A stretch of 57,357 nucleotides of DNA from Gammaproteobacteria bacterium (lineage in GTDB: Bacteria > Pseudomonadota > Gammaproteobacteria > UWMA-0217). The notes below the pieces were generated by a model. The model was given only the letters and a program-made list of their open reading frames with translations, had not been told where the DNA came from and ran no database searches. The position numbers and the translations under genes are program-made. Below, piece by piece: positions 7,636 to 16,919 of this stretch (its first letter is position 1; each line of letters begins with the position of its first letter). The stretch spans positions 1-57,357 of the forward strand of contig JALWKV010000068.1 in the NCBI GenBank assembly GCA_027081275.1. Reading direction: 5' to 3'.

Positions 7636-9474
7636 TTGAATCCTGGTCTCACTCAAAATTCTCCTTTCCCGGTCTGCCGGACTGCCATTGCGCTGTTACT
7701 TGCGCTGGTTGTCGGCTGGGTATCTGGTGTTTCTGCGCAACCCGCTCCCGCAGTGGCGGAAAAGCCCGCCATGAAGGCGACGCTGAAAGCAGTCTCCAAG
7801 TCGGCTTCCAAAGCGGCTCCGGCAGCATCGCTCGTACATTTCCCTGCCACGTCGATTCATCCCCGCAGCAAGCCACCTCTGGCAAAGCCAGTGTTCGAGG
7901 CGCTGCCGCGCTGGACCAGTCTGGCGGCGGGCAAGCAGCTCGATATCGCCGACAATATTCCTCTGGAACCCGAGCAGTGGTATCTGCTGGAGTTCGAGGC
8001 GCGGTCGAGCGGCAAGAAAGGGGGGCGCTACGATTTCTGGATTACGCAACGCCTCAAGGATGGGCGCTGGCATTCCAATAATGACAGCAGCGGCTATGCC
8101 TTCGGCATGCCTGACGACAAGGTTCACCATTTCGAGTTGCGCTACTACATGCCCAATCTGCGCCGTCGTCACTCCGGCGCTTCTCTCTTTTCTCCTTCCT
8201 ATTACAAGGCGCTTTTTTCGGAAGAGGACGAGGGGTTCTACCCGGCCGGAATTTCGCTGACGCTGAACAATCTCACCCCCCTGGACCGGGAGAAGACCAC
8301 GGTCGAGATCCGCAAGCTGCGCATCACGCCGATCCCGCAGGCGGACTATCGCCGTCACCCGGCGAGCATGCGCAAGCCATTCGATGGCGGTCGGGTGCGC
8401 ATCGATGCGCTCGGTAACTGGGAGGTGTTGGAGAATGGAAAATGGCGTCCTTACTTTCCGCTTGTCATGTATCCGGCCGGTGGCAATGTCGACTACCGGA
8501 AATACCGGGAAAACGGCTGGAATACGCTGACGCAGATCAGCGCGGTTTCGGCTGGCGAGCGGGCCGCCGACGCAGGGCTCTATTTCCAGATCGATTTCAG
8601 TTCGACATTCATTCGCTACGGGACGCGGGAGGCGGTCGCCCTGTTGCGGAAGTTTCAGGCGAGTCGCGCCTGGGACCGTGTCGTCGCGCTCTATTTCGAT
8701 CTGGAGAATGGCACCGAGTTCAAGCGGCGCAAGGCGATCGACATGGTAACGGCCCTGAAGGAGGCCCTGCAGAAGGATGGCAAACAGGAGGTGCCGGTCA
8801 TCGTCAACCACCTCTCTCCGGAAGCGATGAATGCTTTCGGTGATCTTTTCGATGTGGTTGGCGCCTACGTCAATACGGTCGTCAGCCCGTGGAACCGCTC
8901 TTCGACCGTCGGCACCCACCTCGGGCAGATGGAGGCATTCGTCACCGCCGTCAACTCCGAGAACATGCTGGTTCCCGTCGGGGTCGGCACCGCCAACATG
9001 CCGCACGAGGGCGATCATCTGGAAACGTTGCTTTGGGCGGCGATCGTCAGGGGGGCGAGGGCATTCGGTTACTGGCGGGATCGCTACGACGACACCCGCG
9101 CCACCGACATTGCGCGGAAGAAGTGGTTCAGCGCCTTTCCCCGGCACGCCGAGAAGGTCCGCAAGGCATTGCCGATTCTCAGGCAGCCGAGTCACCCTCC
9201 GTTTCGCATAACCATGAACGAGCGGGAGAGGGAGCAGGGCGTCATCTTCACGACCCGGGAATACAAGGGGAAGCCCGTGCTCATCGTGGTCTACCAGGGA
9301 TCGAACATGGCGACGACGAAAAAGCCGAAAACGGTGGCCTTCTCGGCCGATGTCCCCTTCCGTACGGCAAGAGACGTGTTTACCGGCAAGGTCGTGGCCG
9401 TCAGCAAGAAGGGAAGTTTTTCGTTGAAACTCGAGCCGTATGAGTATCGCCTGCTCTATCTGGACGACAAGTGA
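7636..9474 (+). CDS. Secreted glycoside-hydrolase-like (TIM-barrel-like) protein
   Basis: About 612 residues from a TTG at 7636 that has AGGGAG 7 bases upstream; the signal peptide (TAIALLLALVVGWVSGVSAQ) follows. After an Ala/Lys-rich linker come a beta-rich ligand-binding-like region (YDFWITQRLKDGRWH...) and, from about residue 270, alternating strands and helices with LVMYPAGGN, VVALYFDLENGTE, VIVNHLSPE and VPVGVGTANMP, which looks like a TIM barrel; the acid residues in YFDLENGTE could be catalytic. A C-terminal beta domain closes the chain. No specific family can be named. Convergent with an acyltransferase gene, so a role in surface polysaccharide is possible but unproved. Confidence 0.6.
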   Translation: MNPGLTQNSPFPVCRTAIALLLALVVGWVSGVSAQPAPAVAEKPAMKATLKAVSKSASKAAPAASLVHFPATSIHPRSKPPLAKPVFEALPRWTSLAAGKQLDIADNIPLEPEQWYLLEFEARSSGKKGGRYDFWITQRLKDGRWHSNNDSSGYAFGMPDDKVHHFELRYYMPNLRRRHSGASLFSPSYYKALFSEEDEGFYPAGISLTLNNLTPLDREKTTVEIRKLRITPIPQADYRRHPASMRKPFDGGRVRIDALGNWEVLENGKWRPYFPLVMYPAGGNVDYRKYRENGWNTLTQISAVSAGERAADAGLYFQIDFSSTFIRYGTREAVALLRKFQASRAWDRVVALYFDLENGTEFKRRKAIDMVTALKEALQKDGKQEVPVIVNHLSPEAMNAFGDLFDVVGAYVNTVVSPWNRSSTVGTHLGQMEAFVTAVNSENMLVPVGVGTANMPHEGDHLETLLWAAIVRGARAFGYWRDRYDDTRATDIARKKWFSAFPRHAEKVRKALPILRQPSHPPFRITMNEREREQGVIFTTREYKGKPVLIVVYQGSNMATTKKPKTVAFSADVPFRTARDVFTGKVVAVSKKGSFSLKLEPYEYRLLYLDDK

Positions 9475-9558
9475 CCGTGGGTGGTCGCTGCGCAACTTTG
9501 CCGGGTCGGCCGCCGCATTGAGCTCGGGCGTGATCTGCCGGCAGCGGAACGGTGGCTG

Positions 9559-10647
9559 TCAGCAGGGGGTCATTCGTTGGCTTCTGGGCCGATAAAGCCA
9601 GTGTCCGATTTCCCTGAAAGACTTCATCTTGAGGAAGGGCTTTTCCACCAGCGCGTGGGACACATGGGCGAGCGCGATGACCAGAACGCCGTAGAGCGCG
9701 AACCGTATCGGCCCCGGTATCTCGGGAAACAGCCCCAGGCCGTTGGCGATGAAGATGTGCCAGATGTAGATGCTGAAGCTGATTTCTCCCAGATAGGCCA
9801 TGATCCGGGATGAGAAGAGTCTGCGTAGCATGGGTACTGACCAGGTCGCGCCGAGGACCAGTGCGGTGCTGATGACGCCAAACATGATGAAGTTGTAGTG
9901 GAAATGGTTCTGGGGGATCTCTTTGTCGGTGATATGTCCCCAGACTGAGGGTGTCGTAATGGTAATGGCCAGCAGCGACAGTACGCAGGCGGCAGTGGCC
10001 AAGCCGCGAAACAATTTGCCGACAACGATGTCGGCATGGTGCTGTTCCATATAGTAGTAGGTATAGGCGGCAACCGAACCCATGAGGAACAGTGACAGAA
10101 AGTAAGGCGTAAAGGGCAGGAAAACCGGAGGAACGAGGTTCTGCCACAGCGCCACGAACAGGATGAGCGAGATGAGTACCAGGCCCGGTCGCTTTCGCGC
10201 CACCAGCAATCCCGCCACGACGATCGGCAGAATCAGGTAGTAGCCGAACTCGACCGGAATGGTCCAGAAGATGCCCCGGCCTTCGAGTAGCAGCAGATGG
10301 CCGATCAGCGATGCAAGAGAATCGACGTAGAACGGCGCGTAGACCAGGGACACGACCAGGCTCGCTGTCAGGGCGAGGAGATAGAGAGGGTAGATACGGA
10401 GTATCCGCCGGGTGATATAACGCGGCATCGCGGCGACCAGGTCGGCCACCGAGCGGGACTTGACGAGCAGTCCGTAGGTCAGCAGGAAGGCGCTCAGCAC
10501 GAAGAAGATGAAGACGCCGGTCTTGCCGAGGCCGTTGAAGTCGAGGCCTTCGATCAGATGCAGTTCATGGTAGCTTGCATGCGAGAGTACGACCAGCAAC
10601 ACGGCGAAGCCGCGTACGCCATTCAGAGGTTCGATCAGCGAGCGCAT
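9559..10647 (-). CDS. Acyltransferase 3 family membrane protein (OafA/YrhL type)
   Basis: 362-residue integral membrane O-acyltransferase. It starts with the family signature IEPLNGVRGFAVLLVVLSHA, carrying the R-G of the first helix and the proposed catalytic His (SHASYHE), and has about ten membrane helices to the end. Such proteins acetylate sugars of lipopolysaccharide, exopolysaccharide or peptidoglycan on the periplasmic side. The motif GRGIFWTIPVEFGYYLILP (around 130-150) is also typical. No clear ribosome site before the ATG. Convergent with the secreted barrel-like protein gene and separated by 84 bases. Confidence 0.85.
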   Translation of the reverse strand: MRSLIEPLNGVRGFAVLLVVLSHASYHELHLIEGLDFNGLGKTGVFIFFVLSAFLLTYGLLVKSRSVADLVAAMPRYITRRILRIYPLYLLALTASLVVSLVYAPFYVDSLASLIGHLLLLEGRGIFWTIPVEFGYYLILPIVVAGLLVARKRPGLVLISLILFVALWQNLVPPVFLPFTPYFLSLFLMGSVAAYTYYYMEQHHADIVVGKLFRGLATAACVLSLLAITITTPSVWGHITDKEIPQNHFHYNFIMFGVISTALVLGATWSVPMLRRLFSSRIMAYLGEISFSIYIWHIFIANGLGLFPEIPGPIRFALYGVLVIALAHVSHALVEKPFLKMKSFREIGHWLYRPRSQRMTPC

Positions 10648-10844
10648 GGGGAAGACAGTTGGATGGAGTTAACCCTGGACGTTGTGAGCCGGTGCAACCA
10701 GAAAGCCGTCCGTGTCGCTGATCCGCCGGAATATCGACCAGTATATCCGCGCTGCGCGTTGGTGGTGTGATGTGGGTCACGCAATGGACGCTGAAACCGT
10801 AATGGGTCATCGCGCCCGAAATCAGCGGCCGTTCGTTGCCGCGA

Positions 10845-12125
10845 TCACTCTTTCCTGATGGGTGGATGTTCCGCGGGAGGGCGTGTGCGTGTTTCGACCG
10901 GCGGTGTCGGGGCCGGCTTTTTCTTCGCGCTGATGCCCAGTTCGTGCATCTTGCGGGCGCTGGGGATGAGCTGGCGCTCCAGCGAGCCGATGGCCCTGTT
11001 GAAGTGTTCGACGCTGCTGTCGAGGCTCTGGCCGAGTCGGGCGAAGTGTTCGGTGAGGGTGGCGATGCGCTGGTAGAGGTTTTCGCCCAGTTCGCGGATC
11101 TGTTCGGCATTGGCGGAGAAGGTGGCCTGGCGCCAGCCGAAGGCGACGGCGCGGAGCATGGCGATGAGGCTTGCGGGGGTGGTGAGGATGACGTTCTGTC
11201 GCAGTGAATCCTCCAGCAGCGCCGGGTCGTGCTCCAGCGCGGCATTGAGGAACTGGTCGCCGGGGACGAACATGACGACGAAGTCCGGGCTGTTCCTGAA
11301 CTGGTTCCAGTACTGCTTCGATGACAGCTCCCGCATTCTGTCGCGCAGGTTTTTCGCGTGGCGTTGCAGCGCGGCCTTGCGCTCGCCGTCGTCTTTCGCA
11401 TCGACGGCCTCGAGGTAGGCGGCCAGTGGCGTCTTGGCATCGACGATCAGCTCGCGCTGGTCGGGCATGCGAATGACCATGTCCGGGCGCGAGCGCCGGC
11501 CTTCCGCGCTGGTGCTCACCTGTTCGTCGAAATCGGCGTATTCGACCATGCCGGCCAGCTCCACCAGCCGCTTCAGCGTCATCTCCCCCCAGCGTCCGCG
11601 CACGTCGGGCCGTTTCAGCGCCTGGATCAGATTCTGCGTCTCCGCCTGCAGCCGGCCTTCCGACTCGGCGAGCTGGCGGATCTGGGATGAGAGTTCACCG
11701 AAGGATTTCTGCCGCTCCCTTTCGATCTTCTCGATCTGCGCCTCGGTACGTGCCAGCGCCTCTTGGATCGGCGTGATCAGCGCATCGACTTCCTGCCGCT
11801 TGCGCTCCAGCTCGCTCTGAGCGCGGTGCTGTTGCAGCTTGAGGTTCTGGTTCGCCAGTTGCAGAAAGAGGCTGTTGTTCTGCTTCAGCGCCTTGTGCGA
11901 CAGCACGGCGAAGTGGCGCGTCAGCGAATCGCGTGCCTGATGCAGCAGCGCCAGCTGCTCCTTGTAGTGCTCGGCATCGCCCTCCAGTTCGGTTTCGAGG
12001 CGGGCGATGGTAACATTGAGCTGCTGGATCTCGCGTTGCGCCAGCAGGCGGGCGACGAGGTAGCCGACCAGCATGCCGACTCCGGCCGCGAGCACGATGC
12101 CCTGGCTGACGTCGTCGAGGGTCAC
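10845..12125 (-). CDS. rmuC: DNA recombination protein RmuC
   Basis: 426 residues: an N-terminal membrane helix (about 9-28), a long coiled coil (about 30-170) and the RmuC nuclease-like domain with RGRWGEMTLKRLVELAGM, RPDMVIRMPD and LIVDAKTPL, the last resembling a PD-(D/E)XK core. RmuC limits inversions at short repeats. Begins with GTG whose bases overlap the gph stop codon (GTGA), so it is the distal gene of an mtaD-ubiG-gph-rmuC run. The C-terminal 40 residues are Pro/Lys-rich and probably disordered. The 197 bases between this gene and the acyltransferase hold nothing I can name. Confidence 0.9.
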   Translation of the reverse strand: MTLDDVSQGIVLAAGVGMLVGYLVARLLAQREIQQLNVTIARLETELEGDAEHYKEQLALLHQARDSLTRHFAVLSHKALKQNNSLFLQLANQNLKLQQHRAQSELERKRQEVDALITPIQEALARTEAQIEKIERERQKSFGELSSQIRQLAESEGRLQAETQNLIQALKRPDVRGRWGEMTLKRLVELAGMVEYADFDEQVSTSAEGRRSRPDMVIRMPDQRELIVDAKTPLAAYLEAVDAKDDGERKAALQRHAKNLRDRMRELSSKQYWNQFRNSPDFVVMFVPGDQFLNAALEHDPALLEDSLRQNVILTTPASLIAMLRAVAFGWRQATFSANAEQIRELGENLYQRIATLTEHFARLGQSLDSSVEHFNRAIGSLERQLIPSARKMHELGISAKKKPAPTPPVETRTRPPAEHPPIRKE

Positions 12126-12790
12126 GGTCGCCGCCCGTGATACCAGTCAAGGATCTCGTGCATGTTGGCCACCCTGCCGTCGGCGCCCCAGCTTTCCGGG
12201 CTCTGTCCGGCGTCGATGTAGCCCCAGTCCGCGATCAGCGTCGTCATGCCGGCGGCATTACCGGCGGCGATGTCGCGTTCGGCGTCGCCGACGTAGATGC
12301 AGGCCTCCGGCGGTACGCCGGCTTGTTCGGCGGCGGTCAGCATCGGCAGCGGATGGGGCTTGGTCTCGTCAGTGGTGTCGCCGCTGATGATGCAGGCGGC
12401 GCGCTCTTCCAGTTCGAGCTCGTAGATCAGCGGGTCGGTCAGAAACGACGGCTTGTTGGTCACCACGCCCCAGCGGCCGCCGCTGCGTTCGATCTCGGCG
12501 AGCACGGCACTGGTGCCGGGAAACAGCCGCGTGTATTCGCAGATGTTGTCGCGGTAGCGGTCGAGGAACAGCTTGCGGCGGCGGGCGAAGTCCTCCTCGG
12601 GCTGATCTTCGCCGAAGGCGAGCCGCAACAGGTAGTTGCTGCCGTGGGAGACGTAGTCGCGCACGGCGGACATCGGCAGCGGCGCGCGCCCCTCGGACTC
12701 GAGGACGTGGTTCAGCGCGGCCAGCAGGTCGCCGGCGGTGTGGGCAAGCGTGCCGTCTAGATCGAACAGCACGCACTGGTATCGGCTCAT
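12122..12790 (-). CDS. gph: Phosphoglycolate phosphatase-type HAD hydrolase
   Basis: 222-residue HAD-superfamily phosphatase. Motif I is [11 protein letters not shown] with nucleophile and acid Asp, followed by an alpha-helical cap, motif II in GVVTNKPS, motif III Lys in ETKPHPLPM and motif [11 protein letters not shown]. It sits between ubiG and rmuC, the position of the phosphoglycolate phosphatase/MupP group in many gammaproteobacteria; the MupP role (MurNAc-6-phosphate phosphatase) is an equally good reading, and sequence alone does not separate them. The ATG overlaps the ubiG stop codon (ATGA), indicating translational coupling. Confidence 0.85.
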   Translation of the reverse strand: MSRYQCVLFDLDGTLAHTAGDLLAALNHVLESEGRAPLPMSAVRDYVSHGSNYLLRLAFGEDQPEEDFARRRKLFLDRYRDNICEYTRLFPGTSAVLAEIERSGGRWGVVTNKPSFLTDPLIYELELEERAACIISGDTTDETKPHPLPMLTAAEQAGVPPEACIYVGDAERDIAAGNAAGMTTLIADWGYIDAGQSPESWGADGRVANMHEILDWYHGRRP

Positions 12791-13497
12791 GCGGTTCTGA
12801 TGGTGGTGACGAGGTAGTTGACGTCGATGTCGCGACCGAGCCTGTAGCGACGGCTCAGGGGGTTGTAGGTCATGCCGGTGACATCGACCGTTTCCAGCCC
12901 CGCCTGCCGCGCCCAGTGGTCGAGTTCGGAGGGACGGATGAACTTGGCGTACTCGTGCGTGCCCTTCGGCAGCATGCCGAGGATGTATTCGGCGCCGACG
13001 ATGGCGAGCAGGAAAGACTTGGGGTTGCGGTTCAGCGTCGAGAAGAAGACGTGCCCCTCCGGCTTCACCAGCCGGCTGCAGGCGCGGATGATCGACGACG
13101 GATCGGGAACATGCTCCAGCATCTCCATGCAGGTGACGATATCGAAATGCTCCGGCATCTCCTCGGCCAGATCCTCGGCGGCGATGCGCCGGTATTCGAC
13201 CGATTCGCCGCTCTCCAGCAGATGCAGCTCGGCCACCGACAGCGGCGCCTCGCCGAGGTCGATGCCGGTCACCTCGGCGCCGCGCGACGCCATCGCCTCG
13301 GCGAGAATGCCGCCGCCGCAGCCGACGTCGAGCACCTTCTTCCCGGCCAGTCCCGCCTGCCGGTCGATGTAGTCCAGCCGCAGCGGATTGATGTCGTGCA
13401 GCGGCTTGAACTCGCTGTTCGGATCCCACCAGCGCGAGGCCAGCGCCTCGAACTTGGCGATCTCGTTTGGATCCATGTTGATCTGGGTAGCTGTCAT
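12787..13497 (-). CDS. ubiG: Ubiquinone biosynthesis O-methyltransferase
   Basis: 236-residue SAM-dependent methyltransferase carrying out both O-methylations of ubiquinone synthesis. The N-terminus has the UbiG signature [20 protein letters not shown]; motif I is [16 protein letters not shown] (about 55-70), and the membrane-contact segment follows [11 protein letters not shown]. Length is normal. Transcribed after mtaD and overlapping gph by four bases. Its presence indicates aerobic-type ubiquinone respiration. Confidence 0.95.
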   Translation of the reverse strand: MTATQINMDPNEIAKFEALASRWWDPNSEFKPLHDINPLRLDYIDRQAGLAGKKVLDVGCGGGILAEAMASRGAEVTGIDLGEAPLSVAELHLLESGESVEYRRIAAEDLAEEMPEHFDIVTCMEMLEHVPDPSSIIRACSRLVKPEGHVFFSTLNRNPKSFLLAIVGAEYILGMLPKGTHEYAKFIRPSELDHWARQAGLETVDVTGMTYNPLSRRYRLGRDIDVNYLVTTIRTA

Positions 13498-13532
13498 TTC
13501 TCAGTGCCTATCAGATTGGTGAAATTCGCTCA

Positions 13533-13628
13533 GGCGAGTGCGAGACAAGGCGAAAACCGGCGAAAAAGCGCAGTTTATACGCAATAAATGAGCATTTTGA
13601 GTCGGTTTTCAACGCTGTGTCGTGCCGC
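13533..13628. repeat. Palindromic intergenic repeat between mtaD and ubiG
   Basis: About 95 bp with interrupted self-complementarity (GCGAAAACCG ... CGGTTTTCAACGC, and outer GAGACA...TGTGTC). The pattern of a GCGAAAAC arm, an AT-rich centre (TTTATACGCAATAAATGAGCA) and a GTTTTCAACGC arm is known to me as a common dispersed palindrome in gammaproteobacterial genomes. Only one copy is in the window. Confidence 0.55.
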
Positions 13629-13639
13629 ATGAGTGGATT

Positions 13640-14962
13640 TCAACAGCCTGACAAGCGTTGCTGCCACTCGTGCGCGGTCTTTAGCAGCGTCGTTTCGTCC
13701 AGCGTCGTCAGCAGCCGGTTCTTCATCAACTGGCGACCGGCGACCCAGCAGTCGGTGACCTGTTCCCGCGAGCTGCTGTAGACCAGCGCCGAGACCGGGT
13801 CGTAGTGGGGCGTGCTCTCTAGTGTGTCGAGCCTGACCGCGATCAGGTCGGCAGCCTTGCCCGGCTCGAGCGAGCCGACCCGGTCGCCGATGCCGAGCGC
13901 GCGCGCGCCGTTGATCGTGGCCATCGCCAGCGCCTCGTGGGCCGACAGGCGCGAGGCATCGCCGCTGGTGCCCTTGGCCAGCAGCGCTGCCGTGCGCATC
14001 TCGCCGAGCATGTCGAGGTCGTTGTTGCTGGCGCTGCCGTCGGTGCCGAGCGCGATGTTGAGGCCCGCGTCCTGCAGGCGCGTCACCGGGCAGATGCCGG
14101 AGGCGAGCTTCAGGTTGGATTCGGGGCAGTGGGCGATATTGACGTTGTACTCAGCGCAGAGGTCGATGTCGCTGTCGTCCAGCGCCGTCATGTGCACCGC
14201 CAGCAGGTTCGGCCCGAGCAGCCCCAGCTCACGCAGCCGTTCGATGGGGCGCTTGCCGGTCTGCTCGACGGCCTGGGTCACCTCCCGCGCCGTTTCGTGC
14301 AGATGGATGTGCACCGGCAGGTCGAGTTCGTTGGCCAGCGTGGCGATGCGCTCGAGCGGCCCATCGGAGACGGTGTAGGGCGCATGCGGCGCCAGCTGCA
14401 TCGACACCAGCGCGTCGCCCTTGAGCTCGTCGCGCAGCGCCAGCCCCTTGGCGAGGTACTCGTTCGCATCGCGCGCCCATGGCGTCGGAAAGTCGATGAC
14501 GACGATGCCGATGGCGGCGCGGATGCCGGCCCGGATGGCGCGCTCCGCGCCGATGTCCGGGAACAGGTACATGTCGTTGAAGGTGGTCGTGCCGCTGCGG
14601 ATCATCTCGGCAATGGCCAGATCGGTGCCGTCGCGCACGAAGGCCTCGCTGAGCCAGCGTCCCTCGGCGGGCCAGATATGTTCCTCCAGCCAGCGCTGCA
14701 GCGGCAGATCGTCGGCAATGCCCTTGAGCAGGTTCATCGCCGCATGGGTGTGGGCGTTGACGAAGCCCGGCAGCAGGGCGTGTCCGTCGAGCTCGATGGT
14801 CCGTTCGGCGCTGAATCGCGTTCTGGCCTCGTCGACCGGCAGCACGGCGATGATCCTGCCGTCGCGAATGGCGACCGCATGGCCGGCCAGCACCGTGGCC
14901 GGCTCTACCGGCAGCACCCAGCGGGGGCAAATCAGCGTGTCGATCGATCCGGTGTTGTCCAT
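13640..14962 (-). CDS. mtaD: 5'-Methylthioadenosine/S-adenosylhomocysteine deaminase (TRZ/ATZ amidohydrolase)
   Basis: 440-residue metal-dependent amidohydrolase. Metal-binding residues are visible in FVNAHTHAAMNLLKG (about 65-80), HIHLHETA (about 215), AVHMTALDD and LGTDGSASNND. It deaminates S-adenosylhomocysteine, methylthioadenosine and similar adenosyl by-products, which fits its place next to ubiG, a SAM-using methyltransferase. The chain is full length and the ATG follows the terminator of the upstream OmpA gene. Confidence 0.9.
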   Translation of the reverse strand: MDNTGSIDTLICPRWVLPVEPATVLAGHAVAIRDGRIIAVLPVDEARTRFSAERTIELDGHALLPGFVNAHTHAAMNLLKGIADDLPLQRWLEEHIWPAEGRWLSEAFVRDGTDLAIAEMIRSGTTTFNDMYLFPDIGAERAIRAGIRAAIGIVVIDFPTPWARDANEYLAKGLALRDELKGDALVSMQLAPHAPYTVSDGPLERIATLANELDLPVHIHLHETAREVTQAVEQTGKRPIERLRELGLLGPNLLAVHMTALDDSDIDLCAEYNVNIAHCPESNLKLASGICPVTRLQDAGLNIALGTDGSASNNDLDMLGEMRTAALLAKGTSGDASRLSAHEALAMATINGARALGIGDRVGSLEPGKAADLIAVRLDTLESTPHYDPVSALVYSSSREQVTDCWVAGRQLMKNRLLTTLDETTLLKTAHEWQQRLSGC

Positions 14963-14989
14963 GGAGCGCGATTATACTTGGACAGGCAC

Positions 14990-15020
14990 AAAAAAGGCCG
15001 ATCCGTTGCCGGATCGGCCT
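14990..15020 (-). terminator. Intrinsic terminator of the first OmpA-like gene
   Basis: On the minus strand GGCCGATCCG-gcaa-CGGATCGGCC is followed by T6. It starts about 27 bases after the stop codon at 15047 and insulates the OmpA-like gene from mtaD. Confidence 0.85.
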
Positions 15021-15046
15021 TCGACCGTCAAGCAGTCGTGGGAGTC

Positions 15047-15721
15047 TTACTCGGTGACAGTCTTGATGCCCTCGATCTCGATCTCCACGCGACGGTTCAT
15101 GGCGCGGCCTTCCTTGGTGCTGTTGTCCGCGATCGGCTGGTCTTCACCGGCGCCGATGGCAGTCAGCAGCGCGGGGTTGACGCCACGCGAGATCATGTAG
15201 TCGCGAACCGCGGCGGCGCGACGCTCGGACAGCTTCTGGTTGGCGGCTGCCGAACCGGTGCTGTCGGTGTGGCCTGTGATCACGATCGACTTGACGCGAT
15301 CGAAACTGCGCAGTTCCTCGATGACCTGATCGACAGCTTCGCGACCGGCTTTCGTGAGGCGGGCACTGCCCACGGCGAAATTGACGCTGCCGGATGCGCT
15401 GCTCAGGGTAATGGTCTGCTTCACCGGTTGTGGCGGCGGAGCGACGGGCACGGGCGCCGGCTCGGGCGTGGCTACGGGCTGAGGTGCCGGCTTGGGCGCC
15501 GGTTTCGGCTTCGGCTTGGGTTTCGGTTTGCCGCAGGCTTCGGTCCATTGATCCTTCGACCAGGTGGACGTCTTGACGCATTTGCCCTGCGAATCTCTGA
15601 CGTTGGCGCCGTCAGCCGACACGGTATAGGCGCAGCCGCTGATGGCCGGGGAAACCGGAGCCATTGCCGCAACTAGTACCGCTACTGCTGACAAAGTACT
15701 GATCGCACTTGTTTTTTTCAT
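15047..15721 (-). CDS. OmpA C-domain protein with short conserved N-domain (paralogue 1)
   Basis: 224 residues: signal peptide (MKKTSAISTLSAVAVLVAAM...), a short module VRDSQGKCVKTSTWSKDQWTEACG (about 42-65), a Pro/Lys linker (KPKPKPKPAPKPAP) and an OmpA/MotB peptidoglycan-binding domain with ITGHTDSTGS, NQKLSERRA and NRRVEIEIEG. It has no beta-barrel, so it is a periplasmic or outer-membrane-associated peptidoglycan binder. GAGG precedes the ATG at 15721. It is paralogous over its full length to the next gene. A vertebrate-like promoter is absent, but a good sigma-70 pair lies upstream at 15834-15862. Confidence 0.85.
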   Translation of the reverse strand: MKKTSAISTLSAVAVLVAAMAPVSPAISGCAYTVSADGANVRDSQGKCVKTSTWSKDQWTEACGKPKPKPKPKPAPKPAPQPVATPEPAPVPVAPPPQPVKQTITLSSASGSVNFAVGSARLTKAGREAVDQVIEELRSFDRVKSIVITGHTDSTGSAAANQKLSERRAAAVRDYMISRGVNPALLTAIGAGEDQPIADNSTKEGRAMNRRVEIEIEGIKTVTE

Positions 15722-15833
15722 AGCTATAGCCTCGAATTGATTGGAGAAAATCTGAAAGTTCCCTAGAAATAAGACGTGTGACTTCCGTTTAGACAGTGCT
15801 AGCGCGTGCTTCTGGGAAATCGTAGTAGCTATT

Positions 15834-15862
15834 TTAATACACTTTCCTAAATAATCCAGCAA
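15834..15862 (-). promoter_or_regulatory. Sigma-70 promoter of OmpA-like gene 1
   Basis: Reading the minus strand: -35 TTGCTG (15862-15857), 17-base spacer, -10 TATTAA (15839-15834). This leaves a leader of about 105 bases in an AT-rich stretch before the start codon. The spacer 15722-16021 otherwise contains only purine-rich low-complexity sequence near 15935-15970. Confidence 0.55.
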
Positions 15863-16021
15863 CTTTTGATGCAAATATGCAACACTTTCTTCGGTGTGAC
15901 ATGGAGTTGACAATTTTTTGACGTTGGCTGGCGGGGGCAGAGGGCAGAGGACAGAGGGCAGAAGAGGGCCGGGGATGGAATGGTTGGCCCGAAACCGGGG
16001 CGGGTTCGGGCCGGGGGCGTG

Positions 16022-16657
16022 TTACTTCGGCTTGGTGCCGATGATGTCGATGACGGCGCGGCGATTTTTCGCGCGACCCTCTTTCGTGCTGTTATCGGCG
16101 ACCGGCTGATCCTCGCCCATGCCGGCGGTGCTGATCAGTTTCGGGTTGACGCCGCGGCTGATCAGGTAGGAGGCGACCGCTTCGGCGCGTCGCTCCGACA
16201 GCTTCTGGTTGTATTCGCGGCTGCCGATGCTGTCGGTGTGGCCGGTGATGCGGATCTCCTTCACGGTAGCGAAGGTTTTCAGCTGATCGATGATCGCATC
16301 GAGCCTGGCCTGGCTGTCGGGATCCAGATCTGCTTTGTCGAAATCGAAGAAGGTCATGCTGTCGATGGTGACCGTCTCGATGACGGGCCTGGTCGGCGCC
16401 GGCGGTACCGGTGGTGGCTCGACCGGTTTGGCGAGCGGTGGTTTGGGCTTCGGCCTGGCCTTGGGCTTGCCGCAGGCCTCGGTCCAGTCTTTCCTGGTCC
16501 ATGCCGGGGTCTTGACGCAGTTGCCGAAGGAATCGCGGACGTAGCTGCCGCTGGCTTTCAAGACGTAGCCGCTCTGGGCCAGCGCGCTGCCGACCGGTGC
16601 AGCCGCGAGCGCGGCGAGGGTGACCAATGGTGTGATGTGCTTGCGAGAGATTTTCAT
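16022..16657 (-). CDS. OmpA C-domain protein with short conserved N-domain (paralogue 2)
   Basis: 211 residues with the same plan as its neighbour: signal peptide cleaved after SALA, module VRDSFGNCVKTPAWTRKDWTEACG, a Pro-rich linker, then an OmpA domain (FFDFDKADLDPDS, ITGHTDSIGS, NQKLSERRAEAV, NRRAVIDIIG). ATG at 16657 follows AAGGAGG. The two genes are in tandem with a 300-base spacer and appear to be an old duplication. Paralogue 2 keeps the FDFDKADL start of the OmpA domain, which paralogue 1 has replaced with VNFAVGSARL. Confidence 0.85.
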   Translation of the reverse strand: MKISRKHITPLVTLAALAAAPVGSALAQSGYVLKASGSYVRDSFGNCVKTPAWTRKDWTEACGKPKARPKPKPPLAKPVEPPPVPPAPTRPVIETVTIDSMTFFDFDKADLDPDSQARLDAIIDQLKTFATVKEIRITGHTDSIGSREYNQKLSERRAEAVASYLISRGVNPKLISTAGMGEDQPVADNSTKEGRAKNRRAVIDIIGTKPK

Positions 16658-16871
16658 GGCGCCTGGCCTCCTTGAATCTGTAACGTGCGTTGTTGTCCTG
16701 ACCGCTCCGGTGGCATACATACTAGTTTACAATGTTGCCGATTGCGAATGGCGGTGCTGCTCCGGGTTCGGCGACCCCAATATTCCCCTTCATTTTTTCC
16801 GGTTTGCGTCAGAGCGCGCTGAAACGTTTCATACGCTCTTAAACTCTCGCTGCCGTAGGTGGGGCTTGTGT

Positions 16872-16879
16872 GATAAAAT
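16872..16879 (+). promoter_or_regulatory. Candidate extended -10 promoter of gyrA
   Basis: TGA-TAAAAT 41 bases before the gyrA ATG matches an extended -10 element (TGn-TATAAT type). No convincing -35 box is present 16-18 bases upstream. The divergent 260-base region also serves OmpA paralogue 2. Confidence 0.4.
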
Positions 16880-16919
16880 CCGCGTTCCTGCCTCAAATTA
16901 GATCCAATCCAGGGAAGTC

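Noticed and set aside
13498-13639. Intrinsic terminator after mtaD
   Set aside because: The palindrome is long but interrupted and has no T-run; it fits a dispersed repeat better.
16022-16657. Second OmpA gene as a classical beta-barrel porin
   Set aside because: The region before the OmpA domain is only a short module and a linker, too small for a barrel.
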